Shown here in pieces: positions 1-11,200 of a stretch of 64,000 bases of DNA. The DNA lies in contig OZ020615.1 of NCBI GenBank assembly GCA_963971575.1, forward strand, positions 64,179,379 through 64,243,378, given 5' to 3'. Made by a program: the position numbers and the translations under genes. Numbering within the stretch: position 1 is the first letter of the stretch; each line of letters begins with the position of its first letter. Source of the stretch: Liopterus haemorrhoidalis (Eukaryota; Arthropoda; Insecta; Coleoptera; Dytiscidae). The notes under the pieces are model-generated. The model had not been told where the DNA came from, did not search any database, and worked only from the letters and a program-made list of their open reading frames with translations.

Positions 1-221
1 TAGAGATTCTCATGGCTCATAGAACTATTAAGGTATCTTTCTACTTCCTAAAAATGTTCCTATTGGAAAACAAAATTATAATTTTTTTTATAATGTGAAT
101 ACTATTAATTGCCAAATTTATTTATTAGGATATATGAGAGCTTTGGGCCAATTTAACATATTGAATACGGGTTTGAACACGTCTTATTCATGTAGATTAA
201 GAATTTTTCCGGTTCCATTAG

Positions 222-630
222 GGTTCGGGTCTCGAGACAGTTTTTTTGTTTTTTTTTTGCATTTTTATTTTGTTTAAATTATTTTTTCAAAATTCTAGTT
301 ATATTTGGGCAAATGTTGCATTTATTTTTAAAAGCGTAAATTTAATAACCAGTGGAAATTTTTGAAATTGAATACACAGAGGGGCGGAGTTATGACTTAA
401 AACAACCAATGGAAGCCATAGGCGCAATTTTCAAAATATTAATGAACCTTGTTATATAAAAAAAAAATACTGCACATATTTAGAAATCTAAATAATGGTA
501 TTAGGCATTCGAATTAAAATTTTAAAAAATATATATTTTAACATAAAATTTGTTTTGGCGTCCCAAATAATCATCATTCTCTTACTAAATACCTGCGAAA
601 CCCTGAAATATGTGAAAATTTACAGTTCAG
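222..630 (+). repeat. SINE-like dispersed repeat, copy 1
   Basis: Bases 235-630 match 16850-17280 over most of their length, including ATGGAAGCCATAGGCGCAAT and CCTAAATAATGGTATTAGGC-type blocks. The partial box GGGTTCGGGTCTCGAG just before may be a decayed tRNA B box. The better copy in POLQ intron 7 keeps a tRNA-like head. Confidence 0.55.
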
Positions 631-848
631 TTAGTTAAAATTTTTGGCGCACAGCAACAAAGTCTATTTGCGCCTAAAAATTCACTCTTACATGACAATT
701 TCAAAGGTGCAAACTATTAAAATCAAAATTTCCTATTAGTTTGTTTTTACAAAAGTGAACTGCATATAGATAAAATATTTTATTAAATTTATTTTGGTTG
801 CCTTTCTCAACAGAATTATTTACAGAAATTTTCCCGCTGGGTGTTTAA

Positions 849-1073
849 CCCCTTCAGTAATCATTAAAAAAATTAAAAATGGAAGAAAAACATTTTTTTT
901 TAGGAATGAATTTTATTTAGACGTTTCCACATACCATGAATCGTATTTATTTTCGCCCGAGTACATTCGGGAGTGATCTTTTTTGCAGGTAAAGCTTGCC
1001 CGAGTTATCTCGGGTGTGTGAATTTTCGCACATAATAGCCGCCCGAGCATACTCGGACGTAGTACTTAAGCGG
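849..1073. mobile_element. Short TTAA-flanked inverted-repeat element with three hairpins
   Basis: The ends CCCCTTCAGTA and TACTTAAGCGG are imperfect inverted repeats, each flanked by TTAA (845-848 and 1074-1077), as in piggyBac-type insertions. Three near-palindromes of the form CCCGAG-N4-CTCGGG start at 956, 999 and 1042, exactly 43 bp apart. No coding potential. Confidence 0.45.
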
Positions 1074-1912
1074 TTAATAAGCCATTTTTCAAACCCGTAT
1101 TAAATATGTTAAGAACTTTATTTTTGAGATAAAACGTCCAAGAAAACGTTGTCTGTATGATAAAACGTGTAGTGTTAGGGTCTGTGATAAAACTGCAAAA
1201 TTAATTTATTAATTAATTAATAAATTAATATGTATCTCATCATCACACAGTAGTTGTTAAGCATACAAAAGGTATGCATTATATATATGTTGGATCTTGT
1301 GATGTTTAAAAATTGTAAAATTCATTTTGAGATTAAGATCAGGATTACATTAATAAAACATTAATCTATTCCATGTTTATCTGTCTAATGCATTCTAGTT
1401 TCCTTCATTTATAATAATACAGGCATACCACACAAAGATTTGACGACAGAACGGTCTAGTAAAACGCATTTCTTTGTTAAGCGAACCTTTATAATTAATA
1501 CATAAGTATCTAAGTTAATTTTGCATCATTGTTAACTAACAACTACGATTATGATTAAATGGAGAAACAAATACTCCGTCCAAAAATATGGTATACTTTT
1601 TGATTTTTTTCTCGTCCAAATATATTTTAATTAATTAATGATTTTATTTATGAAATGGTTACAAATATCTAGTACATATAACAAAGAATAATACAGAAAG
1701 TTTTAATTTAACTAGAACGTGGCTGTCTCCACAGCTTGTATGGAACTTGATAATGTTTGTAATCATTAGGGCTTCTCATTTCCCGCAATTTTTAAATCCC
1801 GGGATTTCCCGGGGTTTTTAAAATTGCATGAATACAACTAATTAGTCCATAAGTATTTTGTTTGTGCAGAAATATCTTTATTTCAGATTCAGAATTCGAA
1901 AAAATATTGCTA
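1074..1912. other. AT-rich intergenic stretch, nothing recognised
   Basis: No supported gene. A palindromic run of TTAATTAATTAA type sits near 1203. Short open frames here show no family similarity or codon signal. Confidence 0.5.
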
Positions 1913-2344
1913 TTATCTGTCTCATTTTGTAATACGGAACTAACAGGGGAAGTTCATTTTTTATGTTGTATATTGACAATACATTTATAATATTGTCATA
2001 GCATTGGTTCACACGGATACTCCAAAGTCTGTTTACACCACAACCGTCACCAAAGTAACCAGATCTAGTTTTATTGAAATAGTACAATTTGAATATTAAA
2101 AAAGGAAACTGTAATTGGAATTTATGAAATGTCGCGCCAAGAAATATTGTGTTTTTGTTTTTCAAGCAATCCATGGAAACAAACTGTCAATTTGTTATGT
2201 TGATTTAATATGTACGTTGTTTCTGTTGTACAAAATATTTATTCTATTTTCAAGTTCAATATACATTTAAAACTATTAAGTTGTATTTATTGTGTTAAAA
2301 TACGCTCTGCTAACAAGTTTCGTATTACAAAATGAGACAGATTA
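1913..2344. mobile_element. Family B MITE, copy interrupted by about 240 bp
   Basis: Ends ATCTGTCTCATTTTGTAATACG and its reverse complement frame sequence shared with 18808-18987 and 26653-27244. The body from 1935 to about 2075 matches those copies; about 240 bp of extra AT-rich sequence then precedes the right end. The extra segment could be an insertion or part of a longer parent element. Confidence 0.6.
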
Positions 2345-2413
2345 TACTAATTTACAAAAAATAGATTATTTTTATTTAGAAAAACTTAAATAATAATACA
2401 AAAATAATTAAAC

Positions 2414-3655
2414 TTATGGTCTATTTCAAAGTAGAAAAAAGTAGATAGCGCTGCGAACTGAGTACGATTTACACTGATCAAATACAGTATAGTGGGAAAT
2501 TTAAAATAAATTACAACTAGGGCATGGGCGTAGCAACTGGGTTAGCAAGTGATTTTTTTTAATATAAAAAAAGGTTAATAAGATATTAAAATAAACAAGG
2601 CAGATAATACACTTACGTTATTTATACGACATAAATTCAGTTTAATGGGAAATTTGAAAAAGTTAAAAACATATTAATTTTAAAAATTATGTACTACAGT
2701 CTGTTTCAAACGCTTAGGCGGAACTAAATGGGAATTTCGTTCTTTTAGGTTGTCACGACAAAGGACCTTGCTTGGGTTATTTCGTTTTTCACGTTGGAAT
2801 GTCAAAATTTAAAATTACAACAATGAAACCATGGAAACGAATGACCTATGTCAAAATTAAATAATTTTTTTATATATTTTAATGACAAAAAAATAAATAA
2901 ATGGGAAATTTGTATTAAGAATGACACAAAAAATCAAAATATAAAGAAAATGACATTTTAAAATGATATTAACCTTAACAAAAAATGTTTATTGTAAGTA
3001 TGATTTACAAAGCTTAAACAAAACGGCCGAAAAGCACGATTTAAACGATGAAAGTAACTAGATTGCAAAATCTAGTTCCGCTTAACCGTTTGGAACAGAC
3101 TGTATATATGAAAAGAAAGATTTGGCTAAAAGAGTTTAAACAAAGCAATAAAACAAACAATATAATCTTCAGAGTTCAAGTTTCTTATTTAAATAATTAT
3201 TGTAAATAAAAATTAAAAATATATATATATATGAAGGTCTAAAAATTATATCAATAACTTCTTCTTTGGGCACAATCAGCTGGGCTGTCTTTTGGCCTCA
3301 CATTAGTCCTCTCTCTTGATCAAAATTGTCAAGTGTCAAAAAATATTTATATGTCAGATAACCTAAAAAATATATAACTGCGTAAAAACAAATTACATGG
3401 AGAATTTTCTCCATAAAATCTACGCCAAGAATATAAATAAAAGTCTAAATATGTAAATAATAACAAAATATATGAGAAAAATTAAATAATATAAATAATA
3501 TATATTTTCAATGTACGACACTGAACATCTGTCAACTTGGACTAAAAACTATATTTTTACAGTGTAATAGGGATGACGATCTAAACCAATCCGAAGCAAG
3601 GACAAACAGCTCCTATCTTCTTACACACATTTTTCTACTTTGAAATAGACCATAA
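2414..3655. mobile_element. TIR element (ends TTATGGTCTATTTC), with nested family A MITE
   Basis: A 25-bp perfect inverted repeat, starting TTATGGTCTATTTCAAAGTA at 2414 and closing at 3631-3655, bounds about 1.24 kb. The left end sequence, including GATAGCGCTGCGAACTGAGT, reappears inverted at about 52710-52835. Its middle is interrupted by a family A MITE at 2697-3102. No transposase was seen. Confidence 0.65.
2697..3102 (+). mobile_element. Family A MITE, copy 1
   Basis: Inverted ends CAGTCTGTTTCAAACG and CGTTTGGAACAGACTG with TA on both sides. Body matches the five other copies, with shared blocks GGTTGTCACGA, CAATGAAACCATGGAAACGA and AACTAGATTGCAAAATCTAG. TA duplication suggests mobilisation by a Tc1/mariner-type transposase. 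Confidence 0.8.
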
Positions 3656-3707
3656 ATATAATTCAAAATAATTGTGAAAACCGAAAAATAAATTTCGTTA
3701 GAAAATA

Positions 3708-4437
3708 TTAAGTTTTATAATAATTTTTCAAAAAACATAAGGTGTCAATGGAGCTATCACCTATTGATGACCGAATTTTTGTGATGAAAAGACCTGCCGC
3801 AGAAAAGGCTCTTTCAGATTCAATCGAAGTCGGTGGAATGGTCATTAGTGCTTCATATAATTTTTGTTATTGGTGCGTTTTCCCGTTGCTTCATAGATAT
3901 TCATTTCTTTTGCGATGTTTTTGACGTCATATAGAAAACCTTCGGCATTCTCAACTCGTGTCACATTCGAAATATCAGCATCCAATTTCTGATGAAGTGA
4001 TAATTCAAACGTGATTTCTCGCTCTGCAATCAGTGAATTTTTAGCCTCATCACCACTACTATCTAAATCTTCCATACTACAAGCATCCGCATTTGCAACA
4101 AAAAGTTTAACAAATAACTTTTTAGCTGTAGCAATACTGATTTAGACAGTAGTAATATGGAATTTACTTCCAATTCGTATGTAGTGTTATAATTTGATGA
4201 GTTGTTTAGGTATTTTAGTAAGCCAATTAAATTATTATTCCTTCTTTCGGCAATTCTCTGTTGGATTCCAGTGTTTTAGACGAAAAACTATTATTTTTTT
4301 TTTGCGTAACTCATCCAAAATAAACACAAATACATCCTCTGCTTCAAGTAGTGTTGTGCCGCGTCGGCTAAATCACTCAATACCAATTTGTAATGGCTGT
4401 AATGCCGTTACCACGTCGTTAATTACTATTTTTTAAA
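3708..4437 (-). pseudogene. hAT-type transposase C-terminal fossil
   Basis: Minus-strand reading in pieces gives the hAT dimerisation motif PPTSIESERAFSAAG followed by LCFLKNYYKT and a stop at 3708-3710. Upstream fragments include DVVTALQPLQIGIE and RRGTTLLEAEDVFVFILDEL, typical of the region before the dimerisation domain. Stop codons and frame changes separate the pieces, so it is dead. No TIRs or 8-bp duplications were identified around it. Confidence 0.75.
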
Positions 4438-5625
4438 ATCGGGATAACGGGACAGTTTAAGAAGCCCTAATAATCATCCCTTACGATGAAGTTTTGCCTT
4501 ATTAATGCGCGGAATCTTATAGTAATTCCCTTATTTGCTAACATGGTTGCTTTTAGACAAGTTTGCAATGTTAAAAAAATACATTATCAAGGGTTTGTAC
4601 GTTTAATGCATTAAATGCATTTTGTACGCATTCAATCAGTTAGTCGATTGTAATCAGTGAAGCTGTATGTTGTAAGGATTGTTTAGAATTGAAAAAGCCA
4701 AGATTCAATACATCAAAATCTGGAGTAATTGGCGGTTGTGATTTAAATCGATTTGAAACTTCTTACAGTTCAACACAATTTTCCAATCATAATTCGCCAT
4801 TTTGTTAGAACAGTGGATGTCACTTTAATTTGTCTAAAATATGCGTTTTTTTTTTCTTTCTGTGAATTACTTTTGACATATGCAAAACTATTTGCGCGCC
4901 ATTTGTTTATTAGTTGCCTAGCAACCACTTTGAAATCAAAACAAAACAAGATCAAGATAATATTACTTTCGTTAATCTCACATTTTTTAAGTAATGTATA
5001 CTATATTTTCGGACTGAGTAGTATTTTTTACGCAGTATCGATGTCAAATTCAAAACTATTGTGTTGGAGCATCAAAAATTAAAAATAATTGTCTTATGAG
5101 GGAAATATCGATAAAAAAAATCGTCTTGGGGTATGCCTGCATAAATCGAACTGTTTTAGATATGTTTCGTATTCCTTCTTGATGTAAAGCTTGCTTGGGG
5201 TTATGGTGTTTTTAACAGCTTTGCTTTAAATTTTATTTTATTTTGTTTTATGTTATTTTTTGTTTGATTAATAAAATTTTTCTTTCCATAGGTGTTCTGT
5301 CCAATCGCAAAAATGTTAAAATTTCGACCATTTAAAGGATTTTTTTGTTTTTGAGTACCTCAATTATCTTCGTTTTGTGAAGATTGGAGCATTTATGGAT
5401 GCATTTATAATAAAAAATCTTTTATATATATAATATATATAGAAAAAATAATAATACATATTTATGTGTGCAATATAATAAAAAATTTCGTTTATAAAAC
5501 GCAAATAAAGAATTGTGCTTTTGGAAAGTGCTATTTTTGTGCTATTTCTGTGTTTTTTTAAATGTTTTTTCTAAAATTGTAAACTTTAAAATTAATTTTG
5601 TTTTGTAGGTTGTTACTTCTTGATG
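4438..5625. other. Intergenic stretch before POLQ, nothing recognised
   Basis: About 1.2 kb of AT-rich DNA with two overlapping short open frames on opposite strands around 4753-5082 that show no recognisable domain. A dinucleotide TA-rich run lies near 5430. POLQ 5' UTR and promoter probably start in the last few hundred bases. Confidence 0.4.
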
Positions 5626-5637
5626 TTTGGCGCCAAA
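5626..5637. promoter_or_regulatory. Palindromic E2F/DP-type site upstream of POLQ
   Basis: TTTGGCGCCAAA is a perfect 12-bp palindrome that fits the E2F/DP consensus (TTTSSCGC on both strands). It lies 231 bp before the POLQ start codon, in otherwise AT-rich DNA. A second GC-bearing patch, GTTGGCGCTGGCAACG, follows at about 5679. Control of a repair polymerase gene by an S-phase factor is plausible but inferred. Confidence 0.5.
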
Positions 5638-5868
5638 CATGTTCATGCACAATAAGTTAATTCTTTTATTCACCGCAGTTGGCGCTGGCAACGCTGTCAA
5701 AAAATTGACAGTTAAAACGTGATTTTAAAATTTGAATGTTTTTCTGATTATAATTTTATTGTCCTTTGATTTGTAAATAATTTTAATATGTATATTATGT
5801 GTTATAAAACTTATTTTACCGTACCAATGAATTTTATTCTGCTTAAAATAAAGATTTTAAACTAAAAA

Positions 5869-8202
5869 ATGGGAAAAACTTTAATTAACAATGTAATAAA
5901 CAGTGTTAAAAGTGATATTACTTTAAATGATAGTGTGTTTTTAAACGCCAACGCTCTTGAAAATGTCCCAAACACAATCAAAACGTCCCAAAAAACAAAA
6001 ATTGAAGTACAATCTAGTCAAAATCAAACACAAAATATAATAAGCACCCAAGAAAAATTATCTTTACAATCATGGGACCTACCTACAACAGTTTTTGAGA
6101 AATACAAAGCTCGTGGTCTTGAAAATATGTTTCAGTGGCAAGCCGAGTGTTTAAGCAACCCATACGTGTTACTCGAAAACAAAAATCTTGTCTATTCCGC
6201 TCCAACATCAGCCGGTAAGACATTAGTCGCTGAAATCTTAGCTTTAAAAACAGTTCTAGAACGTCGAAAGAAGGTTATAATTATTTTACCTTTCGTATCA
6301 GTTGTAAGAGAGAAAATGTTTTATTTTCAAGACATTTTATCATCAAGTGGGGTACGTGTGGATGGTTTTATGGGATCGTACAATCCACCCGGAGGTTTCA
6401 AAATGGTTAACCTAGCAATTTGTACCATCGAGAAAGCTAACGGAATTATTAATCGTTTAATGGAAGAGGGTCGATTGGATGAAATAGGGGCTGTTGTAAT
6501 TGATGAAATGCACCTTTTAGGTGATCCTAGTAGAGGGTATTTACTTGAATTATTATTAACGAAAATTAAATATATGTCGGTTAAAAATGAAATCACAATC
6601 CAACTTATTGGCATGTCTGCAACTTTACCAAATTTAGATTTACTCGCGAAATGGTTAAACGCTGAGTTGTACACTACGAATTTCCGTCCAATACCGTTGC
6701 AAGAATTTTGTTTAGTTAACGGTGAAATTTATAACAATAATTTAAAATTAGAACGGAAACTACAGCCTGTGCCTGAACTTTGTGAAGATACTGATAATAT
6801 TCTTCAGATTTGTTTAGAAACGATAAGTATGAATTGTTCTGTTCTTATTTTTTGTCCAACGAAAAACTGGTGTGAAAATTTAAGTCAACAAATCGCAGTT
6901 GCATTTTATAAGCTTGGGCGTACTGAAACTTTTTTCGGTAAATCTTTACGTGAACAATTAAATTTTACTTTAATTAACGAAGCATTGGAACAACTTCAAC
7001 GTTGTCCTGTTGGTTTGGATACAGTTTTAAAGAAAACTGTTACGTTTGGAGTTGCGTTTCATCATGCTGGGCTAACAATGGATGAGAGAGATATACTGGA
7101 GGGCGCTTTTAGAAATGGGGCTCTTCGTGTATTGGTTGCTACTTCTACATTGAGTTCAGGTGTAAATTTACCAGCGCGTAGGGTTATTGTGAGGACACCG
7201 ATTTTTCATGGACGACCTATTGATACGCTGACCTATAGACAAATGATTGGACGAGCTGGAAGAATGGGGAAAGATACAGCAGGTATGAATCTATTATTAC
7301 TTAAATATCACTCAAAATATTGTCAGAGGAAGTTTTGATGTCTAAGTTATAAAAAAGTTTACGTAATAAGTTCTTTATTAATCTTTAAATACCTACACCA
7401 CTTTGAAATGTATGAAAACACAATTTTTATTTTATATTAGGTGAAAGTATTTTAATTTGTCAACCAAAAGACAAACAAGTTGTCGCTGAGTTAATGTCTG
7501 CTAATCTACACCCTATCGAAAGTTGTCTTGAAGGTGCTGGAAAATTAAAAAGAGCAATACTTGAAGTAATAGCTAGTGGTGTAGCTTCAACAGTCGAAGA
7601 CGTTCAACTATTCACAAACAGCACCCTACTCGCCGTCTGTGATACAAATTTCGAAAACAACGACCCAATAACACGAACCGTGGATTTTTTAGTTGAAAAC
7701 GAATTTATTCGACTCCAAAATAACGAGAAAGGGGAATTGCATTATGTGCCTACATCATTAGCTAAAGCTTGTTTAAGTTCTTCCTTACCTCCTGAAGATG
7801 GTTTAGCATTATTTGAAGAATTAGAAAAAGCAAGACGTTGTTTTGTTTTGGATACAGAGCTACATCTTTTATACCTCGTAACTCCATACAGCGTTTGTAA
7901 TCAATGGACTAATTTGGACTGGATGTCTTATTTGAATTTATGGGAAAATTTACCAGCATGTGATAAACGTGTAGCTGATATGGTAGGAGTACGAGAATCT
8001 TTTATTTTCAATGGTACGCAAGGCAAAATTAATACGAACTCTTCGAAAATATATCATAGGTTACAAATACATCGTAGATTCTACACTGCTTTGGCGTTAC
8101 AAGATTTAGTTAATGAAGTATCGCTGAATGATGTTGCTAAAAAATTTCAGTGTTCTCGTGGGATGTTGCAAAGCTTGCAACAATCAGCTTCAACATTTGC
8201 AG
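5869..8202 (+). other. POLQ: POLQ exons 1-2: superfamily 2 helicase region
   Basis: Exons 1 and 2 encode residues 1 to 725: a short Asn/Thr-rich N-terminal extension, the two RecA-like domains (Walker A at 6199, DEMH at 6502, the segment TLSSGVNLPARR, and motif VI at 7240), then the winged-helix and ratchet-type regions. The helicase continues into the first 100 or so codons of exon 3 (9925 onward), which read as a conserved helix-hairpin-helix stretch beginning GMVTAFSRQLGW. Intron 1 is only 158 bp and splits a Gly codon; exon 2 also ends one base into a Gly codon. Confidence 0.9.
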
Positions 8203-11200
8203 GTATGTTGAAACTATACCACAGTATATAAGGTACTGTTATGCAGTGCAATCTTTAATTCCTGAACGTTATGTAATACTTGAAACATTTAGTTATCAAA
8301 CTTATTTCCAAGGACATGTACACATAGGCGTACATTCTATTTTGATTACCTTATACGAATTAATTATTAAAGTCCGTTTACCATAACTATGAAATGACGT
8401 CACAGTTGAAAAACTCACCTTGTTACCAATTCGTAAACTGTCAAAAAAAGTTAGATTAGGTTAAAAAGAGATGAAAATTACATATTTTGTGTCTCTTTCT
8501 ATCCCATAGAAATTGAAGTGAGCTCGAAACAATAATGGGTGTGGCTTTAACAACGATTGAACAATCCAATTTCAAACTGGCAACATTGAAAAAATGTACC
8601 AACATTAAATAAATAAATGTACTAACTGAGTTATGGATTGATGTTGATTAAAACATATCATAACGTTGGTACTTAAATTAACCAAGTGTGACGGATTTTC
8701 AGACGGACTCAGTTACTATGATCATAGTAACTAAATTTGTCACTATGAGCAAGGTGAGTTACTATCATAGTAACTTTGGGGTATTTCGTATTCTGTAAGA
8801 CAAAAGTTACTACAATATTTAGTAACATATTACTATAAAAGTTCCTATCATAGTAACTATAGTTTTTGTTTTAAAAAAAATTAACAAAAGTTCTATTCAG
8901 TGGTGCAAAAATAGTTTCATGAGGGGGGAGGGTTATAAAATGAGACGTATGGAAGTAATGACAAAACAAGGAAAATTCATCGAAGTAATAAAAAATCCAG
9001 CTTCATGGGAGGTTCTAACCCCCAAATCCCACCCGCCTGCGCCACTGGTTCTGTTGTCGAGAATTTGTCTTTGCATTTTTTTTTTTTTTTTTTACTTCAC
9101 TTATTTTTTTGTATATATTTTTATAAATGTATATACCATAATATATAGTCTGTTCCAAACGGTTAGGCGGAACTAGATTTTGCAATCTAGTTACTTTCAT
9201 CATTTAAATCGTGCTTTTCGACCGTTTTGTTTAAGCTTTGTAAATCATACTTACAATAAACATTTTTTGGTAAAGCTTAATATCATTTTAAATTGTCATT
9301 TTCTTTATATTTTGATATTTGTGTCATTCTTAATACAAATTTCCCATTTATTAATTTTTCTGTCATTAAAATATATAAAAAATAATAATTTAATTTAGAC
9401 ATATGTCATTCGTTTCCATGGTTTCATTGTTGGAATTTTAAATTGTGACATTCCAACGTGAAAAATGAAATAACCCAAGCAAAATCCCTTCTCGTGACAA
9501 CCTAAAAGAACGAAATTCCCATTTAGTTCCGCCTAACCGTTTGGAAAAGACTGTATTATATAACAACAAAATAATGTAAGCAATACAATATTTAGACATT
9601 TTTAACCTCAACTGTCATCTGTATACCACCAATGCGCATGCGTGTTGCGCTTCTGTAACTAACTTCATTCTTTTCTCAGTAACTGTCACTAAGATATAAC
9701 TTTCATAACGACGTCACTACAGTTGGATATTACAGAATACGAAACATGTTAAAGTTACTATTAAAGTCACTATAAAAGTTATCTTGTAGTAACGTTACTA
9801 CACGGTAACTATTATAATAACTTTTTACAGAATTGATCTGATTACCATTATGTAACGCACATGAATTAATGATCTCACTGTATTAGTGAAACTTTACAAA
9901 GTGTTACAATGAACTTATTTTCAGGTATGGTAACAGCATTCAGTCGTCAGCTTGGTTGGACTTGTGTCGAAATTCTCATCTCCCAATTCCAAGACCGTCT
10001 ACAATTTGGAATACACCATGAACTCTTAGACCTGATGAAACTACCCCTTTTAAATGGTCCACGAGCAAGAACTTTATACAATAGTGACATAAAATCTCTA
10101 ATAGATCTCGCGTCTTTCGATGTTTGTAAATTAGAAAACATCTTAATTTCTGCCGTCCCATTCCAGAGCGAAAAAGGCAAAGAAGGAGAATCCGAATTTG
10201 ATATACAGCAGAAAAAAAAATTAAGAACATTTTGGATTACGGGACAGAATGGTTTAACAGCTCGTGAAGCTGCAGAAATACTTATTAAAGATGCTAGAAA
10301 ATATTTACAGCATGAAATGGGTGCGGAAGTTAATTGGGAACAGAATTATGATTCTTCTGATTCATATACAAGTGATTCAAATGATTCATGTACAAGTGAA
10401 TCCATAGTTTCATACTCAACTGAATCAAATGATTCATTAAATATAAGAAACTCGTATGTTTCAAACACTGATTCAGAAAAAGAAAATACTTTGAATGCAG
10501 TTTGTAAAAAAATTCATAAAAGAAAAAATAAACAAATTGATAAAAAATATAAAAAAGGGTTTAAGAAAAAGGAAAATTTACAAAAAAATATTATGCAAAA
10601 ATCATCTATGAACTTATTAAAATCAAATTTGGATTTGAATAAGTCAAAAGTGGAAAATTATAAAAATATATCAAAAACTGCTGAAAATTTGGTAATAAAA
10701 AATGAAAATTCGTTAAAAAATGGGGAGCAGGTACACCAAAATACCCCCCAAAATGTAATACAACACCCACATCATTTTGAAAAGGGGGACAATATTAATA
10801 CCACCCCAAAAACCAAAATTATGACTATAAATAATGAAAATTCTTTCAAAAATGTGGGGCAAACGCATCAAAACACCCCCCAAAATGTAATACAACATCC
10901 ACATAATTTTGAAAAGGGGGGAAATATTAATACTACCCCAAAAACAAAAATTTTGACTATAAATAATGAAAATTCTTTCAAAAATGTGGGGCAAACGCAT
11001 CAAAATACCCCCCAAAATGTAATACAACATCCAGATACTTATGAAAAGGGTGGAAATATTAATACCCCCTTAAAAACAACAAAGTTGACTATAACTAACG
11101 AAAATTCTTTGGGGCAGATACACCAGAATACCCCCCAAAATGTAATACAACATCCACAGAATTTTCAAAACGAGGAAAATATTAAAACTCCCACAAAAAC

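Noticed and set aside
4753..5082. 109-codon plus-strand frame upstream of POLQ
   Set aside because: Hydrophobic, low-complexity translation of AT-rich DNA, without similarity to anything recognised and without splice continuity to POLQ.
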